Origin: Chthoniobacterales bacterium | GTDB lineage: Bacteria > Verrucomicrobiota > Verrucomicrobiia > Chthoniobacterales > UBA6821 | Reading direction: 5' to 3' | Assembly (NCBI GenBank): GCA_021733705.1 | Contig: JAIPKF010000069.1 | Coordinates: 1 to 7,228 of the forward strand | DNA: 7,228 nucleotides | Notes under the pieces: model-generated | Databases searched by the model: none | Told to the model about the DNA's origin: nothing | The model's input: the letters and a program-made list of their open reading frames with translations, nothing else | Part shown: piece by piece, positions 1 through 6,831 of the stretch | Position numbering within the stretch: position 1 is the first letter of the stretch | Layout of the letters: the number at the start of each line of letters is the position of its first letter | Position numbers and translations under genes: made by a program

Positions 1-1154
1 AGAGCTATAACGAGGAATCCTGAAGCAACCCAAAAAGCTGTCTGCGCATAATGTGTTCCACTCACACCATAAAAGTTAACCTGTAACAAAGCACCTCCTA
101 ATAGAGGACCAAAAAAGCGAGCCAAACAACCTGCCGATTGATAGCAACCAAAGGCAGCTCCTTGCCATTGCTCATAAGTTGCACGTGAAACAATTGAGGG
201 AAGAGCTGGGGTAATCAAACTATCTCCAAGTGCTATCATCATACAGGCAATAACAGCAAGGCTAGCACTCCAAGTTAAAGGAATGAAAAAAAAGGCGGTC
301 ATTAAAAAAAATGTTCCCAGAATGGCCAGCAATCGATCACCAACATATTTTGATAACAAGCCAAAAAGACCTCCTTCAAGAACAATAGCAATGATTCCAA
401 ACATTGCATAAATAGAGCCGGTCTCTTGTTCATTCATTCCATAACGATGGTAGAAAAATAGAACCAGTAAGGTAGTCACCATAGAAAAACCAAGAACGAA
501 AAAGAAAAAAGCCATCAGAGCTGGAATATAGGTCTTTTTCTCAACATGCTTTAAAAGCATTAGTAAAGAAGTAGAGGTAGTCGCTTTTTCTTTTTTTCTC
601 AATGTTTCAGGGAGAAATAAAAGGATAAGTAGTAAATTCACGGCTGCTAAGCCTGCTGTGATAAGCATTGGAGCAGCAAAACCGTAATGACAGCAGAGCC
701 ATCCCCCTAATGCAGGACCTAAAATAAATCCAATACCATAAGCAGCTCCTATCACCTTTCCCATTATTGAGGAACGCTCCTCTGGCGTTGAAATATCGGA
801 TAATGAGGCTTGAACAACACTGATATTACCACCTGCAGCCCCATCAATCATGCGAGCTACCATCATGATCGTTACTGAACTGGTCAATCCCATGATGAGG
901 TAACCAATTACAGTTCCAAAAATACTAATTATTAGTACAGGCTTACGTCCAATGCGATCTGAGTAATGGCCCCACAAGGGAAGCATTACCAATTGTGCTA
1001 AGGAAAAAATCCCTACCAGCAGACCCATCTGCCATGAAGCCGCACCTAAGCTCTCAACATAACGCGGAAGCATAGGCATCACGATACCAAACCCGAGCAT
1101 GTCAATAAAAACGGTAAAAAAAAGAATTCCAAGTTGAAGCTGCTTTCGTGTCAT
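1..1154 (-). CDS. MFS drug/proton antiporter, TetA/DHA1-like (C-terminus cut by window edge)
   Basis: Inner-membrane major facilitator superfamily transporter, probably a proton-driven exporter of drugs or other small molecules. The gene starts at the ATG complementary to 1152-1154 and reads without a stop to position 1, giving 384 residues; families of this type run about 390-420, so little is missing. TM1 carries FIDMLGFGIVMPMLP (residues 17-31), typical of TetA-like antiporters. The loop 2-3 motif A is GHYSDRIGRK (62-71), and TM5 has the antiporter motif C as GIGFILGPALGG (140-151). Hydrophobic segments fit a 12-helix fold with a charged central loop near 184-208 (LRKKEK, KHVEKK). The gene is divergent from the catalase gene across a 168-base gap. 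No Shine-Dalgarno sequence precedes the start. Substrate cannot be read from sequence; the family call is firm, tetracycline specificity is not. Confidence 0.9.
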   Translation of the reverse strand, partial: MTRKQLQLGILFFTVFIDMLGFGIVMPMLPRYVESLGAASWQMGLLVGIFSLAQLVMLPLWGHYSDRIGRKPVLIISIFGTVIGYLIMGLTSSVTIMMVARMIDGAAGGNISVVQASLSDISTPEERSSIMGKVIGAAYGIGFILGPALGGWLCCHYGFAAPMLITAGLAAVNLLLILLFLPETLRKKEKATTSTSLLMLLKHVEKKTYIPALMAFFFFVLGFSMVTTLLVLFFYHRYGMNEQETGSIYAMFGIIAIVLEGGLFGLLSKYVGDRLLAILGTFFLMTAFFFIPLTWSASLAVIACMMIALGDSLITPALPSIVSRATYEQWQGAAFGCYQSAGCLARFFGPLLGGALLQVNFYGVSGTHYAQTAFWVASGFLVIA

Positions 1155-1307
1155 TACAAAAAGATAGTACTTCTAGGAAATTTATGCTCATATTTTCTTT
1201 AACTTGGATATTGCATGCTCCATGAAACAGGAAGATCACGGTAATTAATGAGGTAAGACAAAGTGTGATTCTAACACAGCATTCAATATCTGAGTTACTA
1301 TTCACCA

Positions 1308-1313
1308 TAAAAT
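1308..1313 (+). promoter_or_regulatory. Candidate -10 element of the catalase gene
   Basis: TAAAAT, a 5/6 match to the TATAAT consensus, lies nine bases before the catalase ATG. I find no good -35 hexamer at normal spacing. If used, transcription would begin within a few bases of the start codon. The call rests on one short AT-rich hexamer and is weak. Confidence 0.22.
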
Positions 1314-1322
1314 CCAAATGCC

Positions 1323-2801
1323 ATGCGCAATCCAAAAACCATTACAACAACATCAGGCATTCCTATTGCAAATAATCAATATAGCCTCACAGCAGGTCCC
1401 CGTGGGCCTCTTTTGATCGCTGACTACCAGCTTTTAGAAAAGTTGGCTCATCAAAACCGAGAGCGTATTCCAGAAAGAACAGTCCATGCAAAGGGTTCGG
1501 GCGCTTATGGAACACTTACTATTACTGGTGATATTTCTCAGTATACACGTGCTCTTGTATTACAACCTGGTACAAAGACAGAATGTCTTGCACGTTTTTC
1601 GACAGTAGCAGGAGAGTTAGGTGCTGCCGATGCGGAACGCGATGTGAGAGGTTTCTCTCTCAAATTTTATACGGAAGAAGGAAATTGGGATATGGTGGGA
1701 AATAACACTCCTATTTTCTTTGTACGTGATCCCTATAAATTTCCAGATTTTATCCATACGCAAAAACGTCATCCAAAAACACACCTGCGCAGTAGTACAG
1801 CTATGTGGGACTTTTGGTCACTTATGCCAGAAAGCTTGCATCAAGTTACCATCTTATTTTCTGACCGTGGTATTCCTCTCAATCTGCGTCATATGAATGG
1901 CTATGGAAGCCACACCTACAGCCTTATTGATAAGAACGGAAAACGTCGCTGGGTGAAATTTCATTTCAAGACACTTCAGGGAATTAAATACATGACTAAT
2001 GCCGAGTCTACCGAGCTGATCGGACATGATCGTGAAAGCAACCAGCGTGATCTTTACGATGCAATTGCTTCCAAAAATTTTCCTCAATGGAAATTTCAAA
2101 TTCAACTTATGAGTGAAGAGCAAGCTGCTACCTCTTCCTTCAATCCTTTTGACCTCACAAAAATATGGCCTCATCGAGACTACCCGATGATTGATGTTGG
2201 CATTCTTGAATTAAATCGTAATCCTGAGAATTATTTTGCAGAAATTGAGCAATCTGCCTTCAGCCCTGCAAATGTTGTTCCTGGAATCAGTTTTTCTCCT
2301 GATAAAATGTTACAAGCTCGTATTTTTAGTTATGGTGATGCTCATCGTCATCGACTAGGAACACACTATGAAATGTTACCAGTGAATCGTCCTAAACATC
2401 CTGCTGTGACCTATCATCTCGATGGTGCTATGCGCTTTGATGAACCTAAAATAGGAGATGCCTATTACGAACCTAACAGCTTCGATGGGCCAAAAGAGGA
2501 TCCCAGCTATGCAGAGCCTCCCTCAGATCTAGGTTGTGTCTCTGCTGATCGTTATAACGGAAGCAAAGAAAACGATGATTTCACACAAGCTGGTGATCTC
2601 TTCCGTCTTATGTCCGCTTCTGAACAACAACGTCTCTTTTCCAATATTGCAGAAGCTATGAAAGATGTTCCTCAAGAAATTATAGAGCGCCAATGTGTTC
2701 ATTTCTCCAAAGCTGACCCTGCTTATGGAGCAGGTGTTCAAGCAGCACTGAAAAGTATTTCAGTTGCAGTGAAAAATGCCAGTAGTTGTGAAACCCATTG
2801 A
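1323..2801 (+). CDS. katA: Monofunctional haem catalase (clade 3 type, small subunit)
   Basis: Converts hydrogen peroxide to water and oxygen in the cytoplasm using haem b. The 492-residue length fits small-subunit catalases and there is no signal peptide. The distal-side catalytic His is H55 in RTVHAKGSGAYG, and the catalytic Asn is N128 in GNNTPIFFVRD. The proximal haem-ligand signature RIFSYGDAH (333-341) gives Y337 as iron ligand with R333 beside it, followed by RHRLG. The spacing His55-Asn128 equals the 73 residues seen in human catalase (H75-N148). The start is the first ATG after an in-frame TAA at 1308-1310; no Shine-Dalgarno sequence is visible. The ankyrin gene follows 79 bases later on the same strand, an arrangement known for catalase accessory proteins. 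The family is certain; the symbol katA is by convention. Confidence 0.97.
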   Translation: MRNPKTITTTSGIPIANNQYSLTAGPRGPLLIADYQLLEKLAHQNRERIPERTVHAKGSGAYGTLTITGDISQYTRALVLQPGTKTECLARFSTVAGELGAADAERDVRGFSLKFYTEEGNWDMVGNNTPIFFVRDPYKFPDFIHTQKRHPKTHLRSSTAMWDFWSLMPESLHQVTILFSDRGIPLNLRHMNGYGSHTYSLIDKNGKRRWVKFHFKTLQGIKYMTNAESTELIGHDRESNQRDLYDAIASKNFPQWKFQIQLMSEEQAATSSFNPFDLTKIWPHRDYPMIDVGILELNRNPENYFAEIEQSAFSPANVVPGISFSPDKMLQARIFSYGDAHRHRLGTHYEMLPVNRPKHPAVTYHLDGAMRFDEPKIGDAYYEPNSFDGPKEDPSYAEPPSDLGCVSADRYNGSKENDDFTQAGDLFRLMSASEQQRLFSNIAEAMKDVPQEIIERQCVHFSKADPAYGAGVQAALKSISVAVKNASSCETH

Positions 2802-2880
2802 TAGACTGCCTCATCCCTGAGTTTAGACAGCTACAATGGAGTGAGCCGGGTTTTGAGATAAGATATCAATTCAAATTGTA

Positions 2881-3366
2881 ATGATTACTACCGATGAAGA
2901 AGAGCGCTATGCAGCACTGCAGGATGTAGCCCTGCAATATGCTCGTGAGGGAGAGACAGAGCCTCTTAGGAAGATGCTGGAGCACGGTTTACCTGTGAAT
3001 TTAGCTAACAGCAAAGGGAACACATTACTTATGCTTGCTGCCTACCATGACCATTCCAAAACAACCCAAATGCTCTTGGATTACGGTGCAGAGGCCGATC
3101 GTCCCAATGATCGTGGTCAAACTCCACTTGCAGGTGTCGCTTTTAAAGGCTACACGCAAGTAGCAAAGATCTTACTTCAAGCAGAGGCTAATCCCATTGC
3201 CTCACAAGGGAAGATTATGGGTGTTGAAATGACCCCATTGCGTTTTGCCATGCTCTTTGGAAGAAGGGAAATTCAACAACTCTTCCATGAACACCTTGCT
3301 TTGAAACAATCTCAGAAACTTCCGTTCGTGTTAAGACTTGCCTCTTTTTTTCGAAAATTTATTTAG
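2881..3366 (+). CDS. Small ankyrin-repeat protein, likely catalase accessory factor
   Basis: A 161-residue protein made almost entirely of ankyrin repeats: one at about 13-45, a second at 46-78 (GNTLLMLAAYHDHSK then LLDYGAEADRPNDR), a third at 79-110 (GQTPLAGVAFKGY then ILLQAEANP), and a partial fourth at 117-139 (MTPLRFAMLFGRREIQQLF). The C-terminus (about 147-161) is basic and hydrophobic. It has no signal peptide and no cysteine, so it is probably cytoplasmic. It lies directly downstream of the catalase gene. In Pseudomonas aeruginosa (katB-ankB) and Campylobacter jejuni (katA-Cj1386), ankyrin proteins in this position support catalase activity, in Campylobacter by delivering haemin. The same role here is inference from context and size. 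Its end overlaps the convergent SYLF gene by 8 bases. No Shine-Dalgarno sequence is seen before the ATG. Confidence 0.88.
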   Translation: MITTDEEERYAALQDVALQYAREGETEPLRKMLEHGLPVNLANSKGNTLLMLAAYHDHSKTTQMLLDYGAEADRPNDRGQTPLAGVAFKGYTQVAKILLQAEANPIASQGKIMGVEMTPLRFAMLFGRREIQQLFHEHLALKQSQKLPFVLRLASFFRKFI

Positions 3367-3904
3367 TAGGAACAAACTCTGTAATCTTGGTCCCTTGTAA
3401 ACTCAATGATGCCATCAGTCCACGTTGGCTAAAAAAGAGAGCATAAATCCCATCCTGAAGGGTTGTTGTTGAGAGCGATCCAGAGGCTCCTGCATCTAAA
3501 ACAACTAAACTTGGAGCCCCTCCAAGCTCAAAACCTTCACTTTTCTTAAGATAGCTTAAAGCTTCTTTATTCATAAAAAAGAGCACATAGCCAAAACGTT
3601 GAATTCCTAATTGCAAACCATAAGACGCAGAAGAGGTATTGTAATAAGCTGCGACCCTTCCATCCTCGAAGAGCACTCCATCTCCTCGTGATGCACCAAA
3701 AATCAAAGCACCTTTAATAATTTCTGGAAAAACAAGAACAGCTATTGCTTTATTTCCCAATTCTTGTGCTTTGGGGTTATTCTTATAGAGCCTACTCAAA
3801 GCTTCTTCAGATTTCTTTTCAAGCTTATGTGCACTCCATGCCATCGAGCGCTCTGAAGATATTAGGAGTGTTAGCAGTGTGAGGAGTAGGGTTATTTTTT
3901 TCAT
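3359..3904 (-). CDS. Secreted lipid-binding SYLF (Ysc84/DUF500) domain protein
   Basis: A 181-residue protein with an N-terminal signal peptide (KK start, hydrophobic 4-15, probable signal peptidase I site after SMA at 20-22) and then a SYLF domain filling the rest. Family landmarks visible are AIAVLVFPEIIKGALIFGAS (53-72), GDGVLFEDG (74-82), the SYGLQLG segment (94-100) with GYVLFFM (105-111), SLSTTTLQDGIYALFFSQRG (143-162) and LQGTKI (169-174). There is no lipobox cysteine, so it is likely periplasmic or outer-membrane associated rather than a lipoprotein. SYLF domains bind phosphoinositides in eukaryotes; the bacterial function is poorly defined. It lies 50 bases downstream of tRNA-Lys on the same strand and converges on the ankyrin gene with an 8-base overlap, its TAA lying inside the other gene's last codons. 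Confidence 0.88.
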   Translation of the reverse strand: MKKITLLLTLLTLLISSERSMAWSAHKLEKKSEEALSRLYKNNPKAQELGNKAIAVLVFPEIIKGALIFGASRGDGVLFEDGRVAAYYNTSSASYGLQLGIQRFGYVLFFMNKEALSYLKKSEGFELGGAPSLVVLDAGASGSLSTTTLQDGIYALFFSQRGLMASLSLQGTKITEFVPTK

Positions 3905-3954
3905 GGTTGTTTTTTAAGTTAGATAGGAAATTTCACACTCCATCTATTAGGTCT

Positions 3955-4029
<75 letters not shown>

Positions 4030-4070
4030 AAAAGTAGTCTTTAATCCTACACAGATTCATCGTAAGAATG

Positions 4071-4095
4071 AAAAGAAAAATTCTTAAAATAGAAT
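4071..4095 (-). terminator. Weak candidate Rho-independent terminator after rhlE
   Basis: On the minus strand, 11 bases after the rhlE stop codon, ATTCT and AGAAT form a 5-bp stem (4091-4095 with 4080-4084) around the loop ATTTTA, followed by TTTTTCTTTT. The T-run is good, but the stem is short and entirely A/T-rich except one G-C pair, so it may be a chance structure. It lies between rhlE and tRNA-Lys, where a terminator would be expected if the tRNA has its own promoter. Confidence 0.35.
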
Positions 4096-4105
4096 GACTC
4101 TAGGG

Positions 4106-5395
4106 TCAAGATCGACGTCGGCCCTCTCCGAAAAAACGATATCCTGTTTTTTTTGTTGGAGCATTATCACCAGCAGAAGGTCTCTTTTGAAAACTATCTC
4201 TGGAGGCAGAAGGAGAGCGACTTCTTCCACGAGAGGCTTCCTGAGGAGTTGGAGCCTGAACGTTCATATTAAGTCCTTCAGCTTTTTTTCGAACTATTCC
4301 GCGACCTATAAAACGCTCCAGTGAACGTAGTGCTCCGTGATCTTCCTGCATGACAAAACTAATAGCCTCCCCAATTGCATTAGCACGACCTGTACGCCCA
4401 ATACGATGTACATAATCTTCATGATGCGGAGGGAAATCATAATTAATTACATGTGAAATTCCATCAACATCAATACCGCGTGCTGCAATATCAGTGGCAA
4501 CTAAGACACGCACTTTACCATCTTTAAAATCCTGCAATGCTCGCAGACGTTGATTTTGAGAGCGATTAGAGTGGAGTGTTGCAGTTTTGATATTATTTTG
4601 CTCGAGGCGTTGTGCAATGCGGTCAGCACCATGCTTGGTGCGTGTGAAAACAAGAACCATGTTATAGTGATCATGTTGAAGAAGATGAATCAGTAAGACT
4701 TGCTTGAGGTGATGCGGCACTTCATAAACAAATTGTGATACCGTTTCTGCTGGATTAGAACGGCGACCAATTTCAACTATCTTAGGATCACGAAGAAATT
4801 CATGTGTTAGTTTTTCAATTTCACGAGAGAGTGTTGCTGAAAAAAAGAGAGTTTGACGTTCGCGAGGAAGTAATTTAACAATTTGGCGAATCGCTGGAAT
4901 AAAGCCCATATCGAGCATTCGATCTGCTTCATCAAGGACAAGATATTCAATACGAGAAAAAGATTTTTCTCTACCTCTTAACAAATCAAGAAGTCTCCCT
5001 GGTGTTGCAATTACTAGATCAGCTCCTTCATTTAACGCCTTTATTTGAGGACGCTCACTAACCCCCCCATAAATAGTAGCAATTTTTAATGGAAGATATT
5101 TGGCATAGGCACGAGCATTTTCCTCGATCTGAACAACCAGTTCACGTGTAGGAGCAACCACGAGAAAACGTATACGAGGTATTTCATTTTCTTTTTTTTC
5201 CTGCATCATTCTTGTTAAGAGAGGAAGAACAAAGGCAGCTGTTTTTCCAGTTCCCGTTTGGGCAATGCCGATAAGATCTTTCCCATCGAGAATAATGGGA
5301 ATAGCAGCTGATTGAATCGGTGTTGGCTCACTATAGCCAATTTCGATAATAGATTTGAGAATAGTGGGGTGAAGTTCTAGGGTTTGAAATGGCAT
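4106..5395 (-). CDS. rhlE: RhlE-type DEAD-box ATP-dependent RNA helicase
   Basis: A 429-residue DEAD-box helicase that unwinds or remodels RNA with ATP; bacterial RhlE proteins act in ribosome assembly and RNA turnover. All core motifs are present in order: Q motif with GYSEPTPIQ (20-28), motif I AQTGTGKT (45-52), Ia PTRELV (82-87), GG (110-111), Ib TPGR (131-134), II DEAD (155-158), III SAT (186-188), IV VLVFTRTK (247-254), V ATDIAARGIDV (300-310) and VI HRIGRTGRA (330-338). The tail from about 385 is rich in Arg and Ser (SRGRSRSPSASR, then GEGRRRS at the end), a low-complexity basic extension typical of RNA-binding tails in this family. The start ATG is complementary to 5393-5395 and begins the MPFQTLEL Q-motif region exactly, so it is probably correct, although no Shine-Dalgarno sequence precedes it. 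The gene is divergent from rnc. The assignment to RhlE rather than a sibling such as DbpA or SrmB rests on overall resemblance. Confidence 0.93.
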   Translation of the reverse strand: MPFQTLELHPTILKSIIEIGYSEPTPIQSAAIPIILDGKDLIGIAQTGTGKTAAFVLPLLTRMMQEKKENEIPRIRFLVVAPTRELVVQIEENARAYAKYLPLKIATIYGGVSERPQIKALNEGADLVIATPGRLLDLLRGREKSFSRIEYLVLDEADRMLDMGFIPAIRQIVKLLPRERQTLFFSATLSREIEKLTHEFLRDPKIVEIGRRSNPAETVSQFVYEVPHHLKQVLLIHLLQHDHYNMVLVFTRTKHGADRIAQRLEQNNIKTATLHSNRSQNQRLRALQDFKDGKVRVLVATDIAARGIDVDGISHVINYDFPPHHEDYVHRIGRTGRANAIGEAISFVMQEDHGALRSLERFIGRGIVRKKAEGLNMNVQAPTPQEASRGRSRSPSASRDSFQKRPSAGDNAPTKKTGYRFFGEGRRRS

Positions 5396-5412
5396 ATTTA
5401 TGAGAGTAGAGA

Positions 5413-5418
5413 GTTATA
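5413..5418 (-). promoter_or_regulatory. Candidate -10 element of rhlE
   Basis: TATAAC on the minus strand (5/6 match to TATAAT) lies 17 bases before the rhlE start codon, predicting a leader of roughly ten bases. No convincing -35 element is visible at the usual spacing. Confidence 0.28.
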
Positions 5419-5426
5419 CTCCCTAA

Positions 5427-5445
5427 GAGAATGATAATCGTATTG
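5427..5445. promoter_or_regulatory. Fur-box-like sequence in the rhlE/rnc intergenic region
   Basis: The 19 bases match the classical Fur consensus (GATAATGATAATCATTATC) at 14 positions, with the core AATGATAATC intact. It lies upstream of both divergent promoters. Neither neighbour is a known Fur target, and an AT-rich spacer can produce such a match by chance, so this is only a candidate operator. Confidence 0.2.
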
Positions 5446-5453
5446 AGGCCTCA
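5444..5453. promoter_or_regulatory. Perfect 10-bp palindrome TGAGGCCTCA, possible operator
   Basis: A perfect inverted repeat at the middle of the 103-base rhlE/rnc intergenic region, more GC-rich than its surroundings. It could be a binding site for a dimeric regulator controlling both genes. Nothing in the window identifies a regulator. Confidence 0.2.
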
Positions 5454-5483
5454 TAGAATTAATGTGAAGATTTCAAAAACATT

Positions 5484-5492
5484 TGTTATAGT
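5484..5492 (+). promoter_or_regulatory. Extended -10 promoter of rnc, placing the transcript start at or near the ATG
   Basis: TGTTATAGT fits the extended -10 pattern TGnTATAAT with one mismatch. Only six bases separate it from the rnc ATG at 5499, so the predicted transcription start falls on or within a base or two of the start codon. The best -35 candidate (TGTGAA near 5463-5468) is poor, which is common for extended -10 promoters. Confidence 0.42.
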
Positions 5493-5498
5493 ATTCCC

Positions 5499-6248
5499 AT
5501 GGCGCAAAAAACATCAAAAGTAGACTTTATTTCTCTAAAGTCGGCACTTGAAAAAGAAATTGATTATGAATTTAAAGATCCTCTTTTGTTGAGAGAAGCA
5601 TTGACTCATTCCAGCATTGCTCTGGATCAGGGGAAAAACCCTTTTGATAATGAACGCCTTGAATTTTTAGGAGATGCAGTATTGCAGCTCATTATCACCA
5701 CACAGCTTTTTGAACTCTTTCCAGATTTCAAAGAAGGTAAACTGACAAAAATTCGAACTCGCCTCGTTTCTCGTACTGCTCTTAAAGCTTATGCAGCAGA
5801 TCTTCAACTTGGAAAATATTTAATTATGGGACGTGGCGAAGAAGCAAGTGGAGGACGCGAACGTTCCTCTATTTTAGGAAATTCTTTTGAAGCGCTCATT
5901 GGTGCTATCTACCTTGATGGTGGCTTAGAGGCTTCACGCACTTTTATTCTCAAACATGCCAAAGAACATTTGAACCATGTTGTTTCAGAACCAGAAGAGA
6001 TTAACCCCAAAGGTCGACTGCAAGAATTTCTTCAGTCGCTGAGCTCAGCAATTCCAATATATGAATTACTTGAAGAGAGTGGAGCAGCTCATTTAAAACA
6101 GTTTCGCTGCCGTGTCTTTTGGAACGGAAAAACCCTAGGTATTGGTCAGGGTAATAGTAAAAAAAAGGCGGAAGTTGCAGCCGCTACAGAAGCATTAAAT
6201 CATTTATTGCAAGATAACCCCTCCTCCTTCGACTCCTCTATAAATTAA
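5499..6248 (+). CDS. rnc: Ribonuclease III
   Basis: A 249-residue double-strand-specific endoribonuclease that processes rRNA precursors and structured mRNAs. The RNase III domain covers about 12-160 with the signature NERLEFLGDAVL (51-62). By alignment to E. coli, E52, E55 and D59 match E38, E41 and D45, and E131 matches the essential E117. The position of E. coli D114, a second metal ligand, is Asn here (N128 in ILGNSFEALIG). The linker NPKGRLQEFLQS (169-180) starts the C-terminal dsRNA-binding domain, which ends with KKKAEVAAATEAL (221-233). The first about 12 residues are extra relative to E. coli. The start at 5499 has no Shine-Dalgarno sequence and sits immediately after a promoter-like element; a later in-frame start would cut into the domain. 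A membrane-protein gene follows after 13 bases, probably in the same operon. Confidence 0.95.
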   Translation: MAQKTSKVDFISLKSALEKEIDYEFKDPLLLREALTHSSIALDQGKNPFDNERLEFLGDAVLQLIITTQLFELFPDFKEGKLTKIRTRLVSRTALKAYAADLQLGKYLIMGRGEEASGGRERSSILGNSFEALIGAIYLDGGLEASRTFILKHAKEHLNHVVSEPEEINPKGRLQEFLQSLSSAIPIYELLEESGAAHLKQFRCRVFWNGKTLGIGQGNSKKKAEVAAATEALNHLLQDNPSSFDSSIN

Positions 6249-6261
6249 CATAGATCAAACC

Positions 6262-6831
6262 ATGTTCTCCTCGCACACTTTCATTTCACTTACCCTTGGT
6301 CTTCTTCTTTTTTTCAGTCATCTCATTGCATTACTAATTCCTGGTTACTCCAAAAGATTCCTTCAGCATTTTCCACGCTCTTCCAGATTAGGAGGGCTTC
6401 TTTTTTACGTCTCTGGAATTTGGGCATGTATTCTTGTAGTAACTATTGACCTTGGTGAATTTTCCCCTATGCGTTACTTCATTCTCCTTGGAATTCTTGT
6501 ATGCATAGTACTTTTTAGATGGCTTGTTCCTAATTTTCTCGCAGTACGATCATTAGGCTTCCTCGCTTTACTCGCAGCACATCCTATTTTAGAAATCAAC
6601 TTTCTTCGATCGGGATTGAACACTATCCTCCTCTCCTTACTCGCTTATATTTGGATTATTTCAGGACTTTTTTTTGTTGGCATGCCCTACCTTTTGAGAA
6701 ATACGATCAACCTAATCACCTCTCAAAAGAATCAATTGCTTTGGAATATTCTTTGTTGGCTTGGAATACTCTACGGCAGCGTGCTTATGGTAGGAGGCAT
6801 TCTTAGTTTTAACCCACATATTTCATACTGA
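6262..6831 (+). CDS. Six-helix integral membrane protein of unknown function
   Basis: A 189-residue hydrophobic protein that I cannot assign to a characterised family. Predicted membrane segments lie at about 5-27, 43-62, 71-90, 96-112, 119-144 and 158-182. The loop between the first two helices is basic (SKRF, PRSSR), which would place it in the cytoplasm. Polar landmarks include DLGEFSPMR (63-71), AAHPILEI (105-112) and GMPYLLRN (140-147). There is no cleavable signal peptide or recognisable catalytic motif. It lies 13 bases after rnc on the same strand, so co-transcription is likely, but nothing shows a functional link to RNase III. I have an unverified impression of similar hypothetical proteins in Verrucomicrobia. 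No Shine-Dalgarno sequence precedes the ATG at 6262; codon use resembles its neighbours. Confidence 0.8.
   Translation: MFSSHTFISLTLGLLLFFSHLIALLIPGYSKRFLQHFPRSSRLGGLLFYVSGIWACILVVTIDLGEFSPMRYFILLGILVCIVLFRWLVPNFLAVRSLGFLALLAAHPILEINFLRSGLNTILLSLLAYIWIISGLFFVGMPYLLRNTINLITSQKNQLLWNILCWLGILYGSVLMVGGILSFNPHISY

Noticed and set aside
1102..1335. Minus-strand open frame of 77 codons
   Set aside because: It runs through the divergent spacer and overlaps the 5' end of the MFS gene on the same strand in a different frame; the composition is not protein-like and the MFS frame is clearly the real one.
1854..2174. Minus-strand open frame inside the catalase gene
   Set aside because: It is antisense to a highly conserved catalase region and resembles no known protein, so it is a shadow frame; the same holds for the minus-strand frame at 2529-2741.
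2805..2834. Possible terminator hairpin after the catalase gene (CTCA/TGAG at 2810-2821)
   Set aside because: The stem is only 4 bp and no T-run follows, so it does not look like a terminator.
3926..3939. A 14-base sequence upstream of the SYLF gene that recurs with one mismatch on the other strand at 6971-6984
   Set aside because: A rough estimate gives several such one-mismatch 14-base pairs by chance in a window this size, and the two sites share no context.
4094..4324. Plus-strand open frame of 76 codons rich in Ser and Arg
   Set aside because: It is antisense to the low-complexity Arg/Ser tail of RhlE, which explains its composition.
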